Shown: positions 23,901 through 34,955, counted from the stretch's first letter. The stretch is 64,000 nucleotides of DNA from Avena insularis (GCA_023614405.1 CM042691.1:179152927-179216926); one strand, 5' to 3'. Translations and numbers: made by a program. The notes: generated from the sequence alone by a model not told the origin.

Positions 23901-24404
23901 TCGTTCGACGCACGGCAATGTGTAGCCACGTTGGTCGACTCGGCCACGTTGTCGGCGACATGCATATGGGCGTATCTTCAGGAGATGTCGCCCACGTAAG
24001 TGATTCCCAGCGACCTCGTCGAGGTGTGGCGATACTTGGAGAAGGCGCCATCGGTCGTCGAGTTCATGACGCGATCAGCGTTCCGACGCGGAGCAGCCAC
24101 GGCGCTTAGCCTTGGGCTCGCCCACTTCCCGGAGGACTTCGACCTGGACGACGTGACGAGTGGCTACCCGTCGTCGACTGGCTCGGTGGAGATCTCCGAG
24201 GTGCTGAAGCTGACGGACCGCACCGCGGTATACTCCGAGCGCGTCTGGGCGATGGGCGACCTCCTTCCTTATCAGGAGACGGTCGTCGCACCCAATGACC
24301 CCGAGCCGCAGCACCGGGACTTAAAGATCGAGCAACCCTTCCGTGCGGCGATGGCGGGTGAGTTGAGGACGTACCCGTCTAACCCGTATACTCCCTTCAT
24401 TTGA
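20984..24404 (+). pseudogene. Antisense extra gene (aORF) of element B, Transposase_28-like
   Basis: The ATG at 20984 opens exon 1 (to 21858), which carries the 'putative gypsy type transposon' domain: EFVCFTSHLERGLGFPTSLF, FCAFYEIQPSDLGPHSI and FFDLMLPAKAASEWKKSWFY. Introns inferred from donor/acceptor pairs are 21859-21932, about 22622-22690, 23136-23419 and 23792-23885. Exon 2 is acidic and Lys-rich with a frameshift near 22000. Exon 4 (GLQRESADRLAAKRRAKKEL, RIADLERELKEAKEE) is coiled coil. The last exon is cut by TAA near 23998, and its frame resumes to 24404 (DLVEVWRYLEKAPSVVEFM). Biochemical function is unknown. Transcription would oppose gag-pol. Confidence 0.82.
23217..23394 (+). repeat. 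Intronic tandem repeat of element B: about 60 bp x 3
   Basis: Units start at 23217, 23276 and 23336 with CAGTC(C/A)C(C/T)GAGTGCC and contain GCTGAATTTC and GTGGGC(A/G)CTTAG. They are homologous to the 61-bp units of element C. Confidence 0.92.
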
Positions 24405-25334
24405 AACCGCAAGGGTGGCGGCGAGTCGTCATCGAAGCCTGCGGAATAAGACATTGTTCCCTTGGGGCGTTAGTACCAGTGCTGCCGTTGGGCATACTTT
24501 GTATTTTGTGACAGGCTATAATGAAATATCGTGGTATTTTGTGAATTGTTGTGTGTTTCTGATTGAGGGTTGAACGAGTCCCCGAGTGCGTCCGCCCTTT
24601 TTTATGGGGTTTACCTCGTTTGTTATGTGTTTGCGGTTTTGAATGTTTTGTTATTGAGGTCGACTCGCCCGAACTCGGAAATCCAGTCGCAAGGCGACTC
24701 CCATGAGTGCTCTGTACTTCACCGTTTTCCCTTGCGCGAACGAGGTCGGGTAGCCAAGTCCCCGAGCGTGGTACTTGGTCGTTCTAGGCGTGACTCGAGG
24801 GTGGGTGAGGACTTAGCGCGTTAGGGTGAGCGCATCACTCCTGCCTGGCCTGTCGGGTCAGTCGCATGGCGAGTCCTGGGCATGCTCTCATACTTGGCGT
24901 TTTCCCTAGTCGCTCGCGCTGAACTGGTCGTCAGTCCTCGGGCGTGGTACTTGGCCGTTCGAGTCGCTGTGTCGAGGATGCGGAGGATCATGGTCGCTGT
25001 GAGAAGCGAAGGCAGTTGTCTTGGCTCGTTGAGCCAGTCGAGCTAGGCGACTCCAATGGGGCTTCGGGTAGGCGTTTTTCGTGGATGTTAAAAGACCTGG
25101 GGTAACCCAGTGCCCTTGTAGCGCACTACTTGGCCGTGCCGATCGCTGTACCAGAGGTTGACTTCTGCAGTTAGCTTGACGCTGTTATTACGAGTGCGAG
25201 TGGCACAAGATACGGAGAGTAGACGCAATTTGCGGTAACCAATATTTTTTATTTCATAGCGACTGGAGGATACATATGTGAAGTTCTAGCAGTAGAACTT
25301 CCGTAGGAGGTTTACATTCCATGGTCGCTTGACG
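24405..25334. other. aORF 3' region of element B with degenerate repeats
   Basis: About 900 bases lie between the antisense gene and the end of pol. Diverged copies of a 175-bp-type unit can be followed near 24660, 24840 and 25020 (AGTCG...GGCGACTCC, then GTACTTGGCCGTTCG). They match the pair in element C at 17651-18000. No coding sequence is credible. A TTTATTTCATAGCGACTGG stretch near 25250 probably belongs to the pol 3' end. Confidence 0.6.
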
Positions 25335-26450
25335 TCAAGTTTGCCGTCCCCGCGGACGTCGATGTGGTAGTAGGCGTCGTTGCCGAGTACTCGCCCTATG
25401 GCGAATGGTCCCTCCCACGGGGGGGGAGAGCTTGTGCATGCCCTTCTTGTCCTGGATGAGTCGTAGCACCAGGTCGCCTTCCTGGAAGGTGCGAGATTTC
25501 ACCCGCCGGCTATGGTAGCGGCGGAGTCCTTGCTGGTAGATGGCAGTGCGAGAGCGAGCTAGGTCGCGTTCCTTGTCGAGTTGATCGACCCCGTCCTGCC
25601 GTGCGAGTTCGTTCGCCGCCTCCGTGTAGTGGACGACCCTTGGCGAGTCGTGCTCGAGGTCGGTGGGCATGACTGCCTCGGCGCCATACACCATGAAGAA
25701 GGGGGTGAACCCTGTCGACCTGTTGACTGAGGTGCGGATGCCCCAGATGACTAAGGGTAGCTCCTCGACCCAGCACCCGGCGGTGCGCTCGAGCGGTACT
25801 TGGAGCCGCGGCTTCAGACCATGGAGGATGCTTTGGTTGGCCCGTTCTGCCTGGCCGTTGGACTCCGGGTGGGCGACTGACGCGAGGTCGAGCCGGATGT
25901 GGTGTTCCTCGGAGAACTCGGCCATGGCTCTTTTGGCGAAGTTGGTGCCGTTGTCCGTGATGATGCTGTTAGGGAACCCGTAGCGATATATGAGCTCGCG
26001 TAGGAATTTGGTGGCGGTCTTCCCGTCGCATTTCTGGACTGGCTTGGCCTCCACCCACTTTGTGAATTTTTCGATCGCGACCAGGAGGTGGGTGAAGCCG
26101 GAAGGAGCCTTTTTGAAAGGGCCTACCATGTCCATACCCCACACGGCGAATGGCCAGGTGATGGGGATTGTCTTGAGCGCTGAGCTCGGCACGTGTGTCT
26201 GGTTGGCGTACTTCTGGCACCCGGCGCACCGCTGGACAATGTCGATGGCGTCGGCGTGTGCGGTGGGCCAGTAGAAGCCGTGTCGCATAGCCTTGGCGAC
26301 CAGGGAGCGGGCGCCGGCAAGGTGGCCGCAGTCGCCGGAGTGGATGTCGTGGAGGATCTTGCGTCCTTTGGCGGGTTGGACGCAGCGTTGGAACACGCCG
26401 GTCACGCTGCGCTTGTGGAGCTCGCCGTCGATGATGGTGAAGGATTTTCA
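25335..26450 (-). pseudogene. Integrase of element B
   Basis: The zinc region (GHLAGARSLVAKAMRHG, CAGCQKYANQ) and catalytic core are present in one long frame. All three acidic residues are visible: GMDMVGPF, ITDNGTNF and NGQAERAN. The C-terminal region (ELPLVIWGIRTSVNRSTGFT, GAEAVMPTDL, FQEGDLVLRLIQDKKGMHKL) runs to 25335, with a frame change near 25420 at a G-run. An in-frame TGA at 26448-26450 separates it from RNase H. It is the best-preserved integrase in the window. Confidence 0.9.
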
Positions 26451-27690
26451 TCGCCGTGCAATCATCCGGGCGTCTGCCTCGTCTACGGGCAAGGTGCCAG
26501 CCTCCAGGTAGGCGATGTATGGCTTGGTCCAGTCGTCTGGCTCGGCGATGAGTGCGACCAGGGCTGCCTCTGGCTGCAGCGGGACTCCGATGTCGATCTC
26601 TCTTGGGGTAGAGACGCACGGCTTAGTGATCGTGTCGAGGAAGACGCCGGCGGGTGGTGCGAGTCGAGCCGACCCGATGCGAGAGAGTGCGTCGGCCTCC
26701 TCATTCTTCCGCCGGTCGATCCATTCGACGGAGTAGCCTGCAAAGTGTCCGCCCAGCATGTCCACTGCTTGGTGGTATGCCGCCATGGTAGGGGAGACGA
26801 CGTCGCAGGTGCCAGCGACTTGCCCGGCGACGAGGTCGGAGTCTCCGTAGCAGCGTAGGCGGTTGACGTTCATTTCCTTGGCAGCTCGCATGCCATGGAG
26901 TAGTGCCTCGTACTCGGCCATATTGTTGGTGCAGGGGGTGAAGTCGAGGCAGAGGACGTAGCGGAGCTTGTCGCCCTTCGGTGAAGTCAACACGATCCCT
27001 GCTCCTGCGCCGTCCGCGTTTTTGGAGCCGTCGAAGTGCAGGCTCCAGTAGTGGAGGTTTGGCAGCCTTTCCAGCTGCTGGGCCTCTTCCCATTCGGTGA
27101 TGAAGTCCGCGAGAGCCTGCGACTTGATCGCTTTTCGCGGCTCATACTTGATGTTGTGGACGCCGATTTCGACGGCCCATTTGGCGACTCGCCTAGTCGC
27201 CTCGCGGTTGCGGATGATGTCCTGCAACGGTGCTGAGGAGACGACCGTGATCGGATGCTCCTGGAAGTAGTGCGGCAGTCGCCGCTGTGCTCTGAAGACT
27301 GCGTATACCAGTTTCTGGTATTGCGGGTACCGCTGGCGCGACTCGGTGAGGACCTCGCTGATGTAGTATACCGGTCGCTGTACCGGGCGTTCCTTTCCTT
27401 CCTCTGGCCGCTCGACGACCATGACGGCGCTGACAACGCGCTCGAAAGCCGCGACATAGACCAGCATGGGTTCTTTGTCGACGGGGGCGGCGAGTAGCGG
27501 TGTTGCGAGTAGCACCTTCTTGAGGTCGCGGAGCGTGTCGTCCGCCTCCTTGTCCCACTGGAAGGTGGGGTTCTTGCGCATCAGGCGGTATAGGGGCATC
27601 GCCTTTTCGCCCAGGCGGGGGATGAAGCGACTGAGAGCCGCTACTCGCCCGACCAGCTTCGATCGCCGCAGTGCACTCGGGTTTGCCGAG
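26451..27690 (-). pseudogene. RNase H and second (archaeal-type) RNase H of element B
   Basis: One open frame covers the RT connection (SRFIPRLGEKAMPLYRLMRK), the RT-linked RNase H (PVYYISEVLTESRQRYPQYQ, HYFQEHPITVV, KWAVEIG) and the second RNase H: LHFDGSKNADGAGAGIVL, NNMAEYEALLHGM, CYGDSDLV and RKNEEADALSRIGS. Acidic residues D, E, D and D of the second domain are present. The dual RNase H confirms the Tat lineage. Confidence 0.9.
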
Positions 27691-28413
27691 TCGAGCGATC
27701 GTGTCGATCTTGGTGGGGTTCGCCTCGATCCCGCGCTTGGAGACGACGTACCCCAGTAGTTGCCCTGCTGGTACACCGAAGGTGCATTTTCCTGGGTTTA
27801 GCTTTATCTTGTATTTCCGCAGGTTGGCGAATGTTTCCGCCAGGTCGGCGAGTAGATCGCCCTGGCGAGCGGACTTTACTACCACGTCGTCGATGTAGAC
27901 GTGGATATTGCGGCCAATTTGGCTCGCAAGGCATTCCTGCATGCACCGCTGGTAGGTCGCCCCGGCGTTTTTGAGGCCAAAGGTCATGGCGGTGTAGCAG
28001 AAGGCTCCGAATGGCGTGATGAATGCCGTCTTCTCCTCTTCCTCAACGGCCATCTTGATCTAGTTGTACCCAGAGTAGGCGTCGAAACACAGTGACTCCG
28101 AGCCCGCGGTGGAATCGATTATTTGGTCGATCCGCGGGAGGACGAACTGCTCCTTTGGGCAGGCGCTATTTAAGTTTGTGTAGTCGATACACATCCTCCA
28201 GGTCCCATTTTTCTTCTCGACCAGGACTAGGTTTCCCAGCCACTTGGAGTATTTGATTGGCCGGATGAAGCCTGCAGCGAGTAGACGCTGCACTTCCTCG
28301 GCAATGGCTCGGCGGCGCTCTTCATTGAAGGGCCGCAGCGACTGCTTGACGGGTCGCACTTTTGGGTCGGCGTTTAGTTTGTGCTCAGCGAGTTCCCTAG
28401 GGACACCAGGCAT
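27691..28413 (-). pseudogene. Reverse transcriptase of element B, one stop and one shift
   Basis: Motifs in order are RMCIDYTNLNSACPKEQFVLP, the catalytic Asp in FDAYSGYN, FGLKNAGATYQRCMQECL, the YIDD box and LLGYVVSKRGIEA. An in-frame TAG at 28060-28062 lies right after AYSGYN, and one codon seems missing before FDAY. A frameshift near 27690 moves the RT tail into the next frame. Catalytic residues are retained. Confidence 0.9.
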
Positions 28414-28476
28414 GTCAGAGGGCTTTCATGCGAAGATGTCCCTGTTCTCACGGAGGAACTTGATGAGCGCGCCTTC

Positions 28477-29110
28477 CTAGGCTGGGCTCATGCCTGTCCC
28501 GATTGTCGCCGTCTGGCTGGAGTCGCCTGGGACCAGCTCGACGGTGCGGGTGTGCGTCGTTGCCTCGAAGGCTGAGGTGTTGGCACCCTCCGAATTGGGC
28601 TTCTTGAGTATGGTGGGGTCGTCGTTGTTGACCCCGCTCGCGTATTTGGCGAGCTCGTCAGCGTGGTTGGTCTCTGCGGCGATGACAGCGTCGACGAGTT
28701 TGGCTCCTTTAGCCTCCCACTCGACAGCCATGTCGGGGTCGCCGTTGACGGTGATGACGCCGCGTGGCCCGGGGAGCTTCATCGCGTTGTACGCGTAGTG
28801 GGGCGCTTCCATGAACTTGGCGAACGCCTGTCGCCCCAGGACGCAGTGGTAGGGGCTGTCGAAGGGTACCAGCTCGAAGACGATCCGCTCGGTGCGGAAG
28901 TTTGCTGGTGTGCCGAAGGTGACTGGCAGCGTGACCTTGCCGATCGGGTACGCCTTTCGACCGGGGACGATGTCGTGGAATGTGGTGTAGGTCATTTCGA
29001 CCATCGACTGCGGGAGCCGCAGTCGCCTGAAGGTGTCCAGGTACATGATGTTGATGGAGCTGCCGCAGTCGCCTGAAGGTATCCAGGTACATGCGTGGCG
29101 AGTGGTCCTG
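28477..29110 (-). pseudogene. Protease of element B, broken by a 46-bp duplication
   Basis: The active-site segment reads D-C-G-S-S-I-N (29062-29070) and is followed by MYLDTFRRL, FHDIVPGRKAYPIGKVTLPV and LPGPRGVITV. The stretch CAGTCGCCTGAAGGT...CCAGGTACATG occurs twice with a 46-bp offset (starts 29020 and 29066), so the downstream reading frame is shifted. Cys between Asp and Gly is shared with element A. Confidence 0.82.
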
Positions 29111-31521
29111 GCGGCTCCAGGTGATGGGCTGCTCCGACCAGTTATGGAACTGGGGAACGTCCACCTGGGCCACCGCGTTGACGGCGACGGCGCGGGCGAT
29201 GACCTTCTTCTCGCGCTTCATGTTGAAGCCCGTGAAGGTGTGGAGCAAGCCGGCCACACTGCCGAATTTTCCGCCGTTTGGCGGGTTGTTGTCGGGGTCC
29301 TCCCGCGCTTGCCGTGCCTTCTCAATCTCCCTGAGAGTGTGGCAGTCGGCGGTCGTGTGCGTGGCGGGCTTCCCTTCCCTGCTGTGAAACGCACAAGGTT
29401 GGTTAAGGAGGGCCGCAGGGTCGAACCTAGGTTTTGCCTTGTAGTTGCCGCCGTCGCGGTGTTGCCCTCCGTCGCGGCGGAAGCTCTTGGGCTCGCGCTG
29501 CACGTGCCCGGCGTTGGCGACGAAGTCGACTCGCCCGTCAGTGCGGCGCTTGCCGGTGAGGCGATGTTGCTGTAGCGTAGGTCGGACCGTCGTCCGTTGT
29601 CGTTGTCGCTCGTGCGGCGTTGGCCTCCTGACTCGTCGTCGGTTTCCTGGTTTGGATCTTCCTCCGCGTATCTTTTGGTGATCTCGAGGAGGTCCGGTAT
29701 GTTGTCGAGTGTGCGAGAATGTCGCTTGAGCTTGGCGACCAAGGGCTCGTAGCGGCACGAGGTCTTGAAGCAGTGGATCGCGGTGTCCGGGTGGATGCCG
29801 ACCGCGTTGTACCATAGCTCTTGCCACCGCTGGACACAGTTGCGGGTCGACTTGCGGGGTCCCTAGACGCATCGTTCCAGGTCCCCGATGGTGGAGGAGC
29901 GCGTGTAGGAGCACTCGAAGTTCCTGACGAAGGCATCTCGCATCTCGTCCTAGGAGTCGATGCTATCCTGGGGAAGGGTATCGATCCACTGCCTGCACGT
30001 TCCCTCCATCATCAGGGGGAGGTAACGGGCGGCTAGCAGGTCGGTGTGGCCAGCGATCCCCATTGCCATGAGGTAGGTGTCTAGCCACACGGAGGGGTCG
30101 TACGAGGGGTCGTACTTCTCTATTTCCTTCGGCGCTTTGAAGTTCGCTGGATATTTTTCACCTCGGATCATCGGTCCGAAGCACCGGGGGCCGAGTCAGC
30201 TTAGCGACCCCATTAGCTCGCCGTCACGGCGATTGGTTAGGGTGTGTCGCAGGTCGTCGGGCTAGCGTGCGCGCCAACTTTGGTTGTTTATGATGTGGGT
30301 GCGGGCGTCGACGGGCTGACCGTTGGCGGCGACGAAGTTGGTCGCTGGCCTAGGGTCGTTGGTGGAGAGTGCCGCGTTCGCGGGTCGGTGTTGGAGCTGA
30401 AGCGGTTCGGGTGGCGGGCAATTGAGGGTGTTTGCCGCTAATGGGCGGCCGCTTGAGGCCGCTCTGCTTCCCGAAGAACACGAGTACACCCGACCCTGTG
30501 AGTTGGCGCATGTGTTTTGCTGCTCGACCGCTTTTGCGAGCAGGGCCCTGACATACTGGATCTGTAGGGCGCCGTCGCCAGTGGCCGTGATGTTGTCGGC
30601 CGCTGCTCGACCTGCCACGAGGTTGTCCATCGGGGTGGAGAATAGTGGTAGGCCATTCGCGTCTCGCTCCCGAGAGGAGACCACTATCCGCGGTTGATCC
30701 CTGGGAGGTGTGCGGTTGGGTGGAGGTGGGGCGCCGTTCACCGTCGACCCTGGTGGGGGTCGGGCGCTTCCTCCTGGCGGCGCGTTCTCGCAGATCGCGC
30801 GCTCGGCCACGCGGGCCAGGTCGTTCTCCTCGTCGAAGTTCAGGGCGCTCCCCTGGACGGTGGGGTTCGGGCGCGACCTGATTCGCTGCTGGTGGTAGCG
30901 CGACAGCTCCTGCGCTGTCACATGCTCGAGGCAAAAAATTTCGCGCTCGGCTTGCTCCTTGCGGACTGCCTCCGCCAGCTTTAGGCGGAGTTCCTCGACC
31001 TCCGTTGCCGTGGCGTTAGGAGGGATCGGGGTGGAGAAGGGATCCTCCGGCGGATCGGTGCCAGTCGCCATGTAGGTCGCGGCGTGGCGACTGGTCCCGT
31101 CGCAGAGATCGGCGGAGTTTTCCGATCCGGAGTCAAAGTCGAAGATCCCAAGGATGGAGGGATCCTCGAAGTCTCCCACGTTGGAGACCTGGGTGATGGA
31201 GCCCGCGGGCGAAGCCGCGGTGATGGATCCGGCGAGTGATGCCGGGGTAGCCGAGTCGGCGTCGTCGTTGTGGGCCGTGTCTTCCGTGGCCGCGGAGTTT
31301 TCGGCCACGTTGCAGTGGGCCAAGTTGTACTCGGAGGCGAGGCGATGGATCATGCGGACCTGGCTCTCGGAGAGCCGGTGGCGTGGCGGCGACTCACGGA
31401 TGTGAGCCGAATCCTCCGAGACGATGACGTCGGTGAGGCCAACGAAGAGGCTGATCGTGCCGACCGGCAAGATCATGCTGCGCGTGACGGGTCGCGCCAC
31501 CGGGACGTAGCTGCTCGGCAA
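29111..31521 (-). pseudogene. Gag of element B
   Basis: The N-terminal frame (31521-30262) is low complexity and acidic, with AEAVRKEQAEREIFCLEHVTA and a Pro-rich stretch. The capsid-like gag domain lies at 30171-29600 (PSVWLDTYLMAMGIAGHTDL, MMEGTCRQWIDTLP, KTSCRYEPLVAKLKRH), interrupted by stops near 29953 and 29862. A zinc-binding segment (CAFHSREGKPATHTTADC) follows near 29390-29320. At least three frame changes occur. Confidence 0.82.
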
Positions 31522-31623
31522 GATCTAGAGCATCCCGCCGACCGCTATCATGCGGCCGGTGGCGACCGTCTCGTTGATGGGAAGATTGGATCTCGCCGCA
31601 GAACACCGGCCAGACCGGCCAGG

Positions 31624-31640
31624 CCCCACGGTGGGCGCCA
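31624..31640 (-). other. Gypsy primer binding site of element B
   Basis: On the minus strand it reads TGGCGCCCACCGTGGGG, one base inside the 5' LTR. Confidence 0.87.
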
Positions 31641-31641
31641 C

Positions 31642-32130
31642 TGTCATGGGGATGGTCACGGCAGATGCTGCAATCGGCAGCGAGTAGTAGAACGAAGGGC
31701 AAGGGCGGCCAGCCATCTGCGGTGCGAGATGAGGGCGGAGACACAGGGTTTTACCCAGGTTCGCCCCCCCGGAGGGTAAAGACCTACTCCTGCTAGATTG
31801 TATTATGTTGGAGGTACAATGGGCGAGCTCGACGGCTAGGCGGCGAGTCGCTTGGGTGGATGATGGAACGTGCGTTTACACGCCCTGTAGGGAGGTTTAT
31901 ATAGTCTCACCCTCCCTAGGGTTTACAAATCTCAACCGAATCTGTTAAGCTTTCGGTACTCGTTTAACCTAATACGACTGGGCCTATCTACTCTCCTGGG
32001 CCTTCAGCTTCTAGTCGCTTGGATCCACGCCAGGTCTCGATCCAGTCGCCGTCTTGCAGGCCCACTCACCAGGTCGTGGGCCGGTCGGAAACGTCCTGCT
32101 GGGTATACCCCGGTAGGCATATCCCCATCA
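31642..32130 (-). repeat. 5' LTR of element B
   Basis: 489 bp, TG...CA, paired with 20052-20539. The minus-strand TATA box at 31896-31903 would drive gag-pol transcription leftward. Confidence 0.95.
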
Positions 32131-32135
32131 CTTCG
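32131..32135 (+). repeat. Target site duplication CTTCG, right copy (element B)
   Basis: Exact copy of 20047-20051, directly after the CCCCATCA end of the element B LTR. Confidence 0.96.
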
Positions 32136-32430
32136 GAAGCGACTCAGGAAGCAGTTTGGATGAAGGAGTTCATATCCGAACTAGGTGTGGTTGCGAGCGC
32201 GTTGGACCCAATGATGATCTATTGTGAAAACAATGGTTCCATAGCCAATGCCAAAGAACCAAGGTCTCGCAAGAATTCCAAGCATATTAACCGCCGGTTT
32301 CACTCCATCCGCTAGCATATCAAGGATGGAGATATAAAGATTTGTAAAGTACACACGGATCTCAATGTAGCAGATCCATTGACTAAAACTCTCCCTAGAG
32401 CAAAACATCATCAACACTAGAACTCCATGG
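32131..32430 (+). pseudogene. Copia RNase H, last part, with the copia 3' end
   Basis: It starts with the second CTTCG copy (32131-32135), then EATQEAVWMKEFISELGV, YCENNGSIANAKEP, SKHINRRFHSIR and DLNVADPLTKTLPR. These are the RNase H end motifs of copia. An in-frame TAG lies at about 32313, and the final stop is near 32418. The copia polypurine tract (GTGCAAGTGGGAGAC) follows at 32471-32485. Confidence 0.88.
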
Positions 32431-32485
32431 ATGTTAGATTTATCACTATGTAACTAGATTATTATCTCTAGTGCAAGTGGGAGAC

Positions 32486-34143
32486 TGAAGGGAATATGCC
32501 CTGAGAGGCAATAATAAAGTGGTTATTATGTATATTCCAAGTATATGATAGATGTTTATTTTACATGCTATAATTGTATTAATATGGAAACATTAATACA
32601 TGTGTGTTTAATAAACAAACAGAAAGTTCCTAGTTATGCCTCTCTCATAAACTAGCTCGTTGATTAACAAGATGATCAAGGTTTCCTGATCATAGACATT
32701 GGATGTTGTTAATAACGAGGTCACAACATTAGTGTAATGGTGTGATGAACATTCATCCAAAGTATAGCATTACGACCAAGTCATTGAGTTTATATTACTA
32801 TAACAACATACGAAGTAATCCTAATCCTTAGACCATGAGATCATGTCAATCACTAACACCGGAAGAGTATCTTGATAACATCAAACGTCACACCATAACA
32901 GAGTGATTATAAAGATGGGTTTAGTACTACTAAAGTGTTATGTTGAGGCCCATGGATCGAGAGTGGAATATTTTCATCCCGATGATGGATAGATATGCTT
33001 TGGGCCCTCTCGGTGATATCACATTGATTATCTTGCAAGGAAGTGATTTGATCACTAGAATGTTACATCACGGGAACGAGAAAAGAGTACATGTCAGTAA
33101 CAAGATCAAACTAGGTATGGAGATACCGATGATCGAATCTCGGACATGTAATATATTGCGAAACAAAAGGATTAAGATACTAGCGTAAAAGGTTCTCGCG
33201 ATCACAAGAAAGTCATCGCTGAATGTGTGAGAGTCAGTATGGATCTCCAGGTTCCGGTTCTAATTATTGATCTGAGAGGGGTCTTGATCATGTCCACATT
33301 ATTCGAGAACCGTAGGGTGACACACTTAAGAGACACCGACATCCATTTGGAGCAAAATTTTCATGCCGGAAAGAATAACAAGCGCAGAAATTTATTTCAC
33401 TAGATACCGAAACAAGTTTTCGGGTGAAATTGCAGAAAGTGTTTTTGCATGTGAAATGAAATACTAGCAAGGGGTTATATGTGAATGTTTGTCATTAAAG
33501 TAATTGACAAATTTCTGAATAAATAAAAGGAGTTTTATTTAATAAGAGTTTGCATTAAATTTGGTGGAAATTTAATGGGATTTTGAGTGGGTTTTTTAGT
33601 GGAGGGAATTGAAAGACATTTGTGTGAGTGGAGTGTCCACCTACATGAATGAAGGAGGGGAGGGGCAGCCCCCATGGCCGGCGGCCACCCCCTTGGGTGC
33701 CCGCCTCCTCCTATAAAAGGAGCCCCCTCTCCTCTCTCTCACTCACACCTCCTTGTGAAGGATCTCTCTCCCCCTCTAGTATTTCTCCCCCATGGTCTCG
33801 GACTAGCGAGATACATGTTCCCTATGGATATTCGGCAAGAAAGAGTTGTGCTTCCGCTGCATCGCTGGAGCAAGGAGGCGGAGGTTGCTCGGTGTCTCGG
33901 ACGTGTGTGCGAGCACAGATGCATCGCTGATTTGCAGCGCTTGGACTTCCTCTCGATCTTGAGATCGACAAGAGATCGTCTATATCAACCACGAGTTTAA
34001 TCTCGTTAAGCTTTGTCGGTCTTCAAGGGTATGTTCTCTACGGATGTATATCCGCCCGTTTCTTGTATCTAGTACATATAATCTTGGTACATAGTTGTTC
34101 CCATCGTTGGAAAATTTTTGTTTTCTATGCTACGAACCCTACA
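32486..34143 (+). repeat. 3' LTR of the copia element
   Basis: 1658 bp, starting TGAAGGGAATATGCCC right after the polypurine tract and ending CCCTACA. It pairs with 9929-11586. The TATA box is at 33712-33720. Element A sequence resumes at 34144. Confidence 0.94.
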
Positions 34144-34927
34144 AAATTTCCGTCAGTACTTTCCGTCATGGTTGGCATGTGGACCTCGGAGGAATCTCCG
34201 GTATCCATTTCATCCTGCGAGGTGTAGCTTTCATCCATGCTATCATATGGACTAGGAGAATTTTCCGGCTCACCTTGCGTTTTCTTGGAGACGTGTTCTT
34301 GTTCATACTCCTCCATCTCTTTATCGAAGTCTCGAAGTTCCTGCGACATGATTGACTCCTGAAGGGAGCCAGGTAAGTCGGCGTTTTCTTTGATTGCGTC
34401 TAGGACCGAATCGCTACCAGCTTCAGCATCGAGAGAGTCGGATCCAGTGCTTATGTGGTACACGAAACAGTGCTTCTTCTTGTTCATGTTTTTGAGGTAG
34501 TTGTATAACTTGGTTTCTGCTTCGATGTCAGCAGAGCTGGATCTGTAGCGGATGTACTCCTCATCTGTGTATCTGATCTCGCTGGAGAGATCATATCTAG
34601 ATTCTTCTTCCACTACTGGAGTGGGCTGGGTGGGTTTGATTTTCTCCAGGACCTTGAACTCTTCCGCCTCTGCGGACAAAGTAGATCCAGATTTTTCTTC
34701 CGCCGTGGTCATCACCTCAAGGGTGGGTTGGCGGGTTCAGCAAAACAGAGATAAATATCGATCTCGCTGATGGAAATGATCGTGTAGGTCGTCACGGGTT
34801 TTGAAGCCGGAATCAAGGTCTCGTCGAGAAGGATGAGAGAGACATCACTGGCGTAGACCACGCGACCCATGGAAATTGTTTCGCCGATTCCTGTACGCGG
34901 TAGATTCTGCCTCGAACGATGCTCCAA
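34144..34927 (-). pseudogene. Gag N-terminal part of element A
   Basis: The first frame from 34927 contains MGRVVYASDVSLILLDETLI, similar in position to the start of gag in B. The main frame (34715-34144) is acidic with LYNYLKNMNKKKHCFVYH and repeated Asp/Ser/Glu stretches. It ends at STDGNF, where the copia begins. The rest of gag is at 9928 and below. A frame change near 34710 breaks it. I cannot assign a fold to this region. Confidence 0.7.
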
Positions 34928-34937
34928 AGGTCACCTG

Positions 34938-34955
34938 CCCCACAGTAGGCGCCAA
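34938..34955 (-). other. Gypsy primer binding site of element A
   Basis: On the minus strand it reads TTGGCGCCTACTGTGGGG, one base inside the LTR. Confidence 0.83.

Larger units (their letters stand above)
20052..32130 (-). mobile_element. Full-length Tat-lineage gypsy element B
   Basis: The 12.08-kb element has LTRs at 20052-20539 and 31642-32130, a perfect 5-bp target duplication, a primer site, gag, protease, RT, two RNase H domains and integrase on the minus strand. A spliced antisense gene lies on the plus strand, with a polypurine tract next to the 3' LTR. By hand the two LTRs differ by about 15 substitutions and one indel over 488 bp (about 3%). At the commonly used grass rate of 1.3e-8 this means roughly 1.2 million years. 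Coding breaks make it non-autonomous, though RT and integrase motifs remain. Confidence 0.95.
9929..34143 (+). mobile_element. Ty1/copia element (Angela/BARE-like), carrying nested elements C and B
   Basis: Two 1658-bp LTRs (9929-11586, 32486-34143) flank an internal region with a tRNA-Met primer site, gag, protease, integrase, RT and RNase H in copia order, ending in a polypurine tract. The RNase H coding is interrupted twice, by gypsy elements C (16041-19819) and B (20052-32130). Without those the element is about 8.35 kb. The LTR length and opening resemble the Angela/BARE/WIS group of grasses; I am not sure of the family name. Several stops and frameshifts make it non-autonomous now. Confidence 0.92.

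Noticed and set aside
26193..26858. Plus-strand 221-codon open frame opposite RNase H/integrase of element B
   Set aside because: It is a shadow of the GC-rich pol coding on the minus strand, with no domain and no start context.
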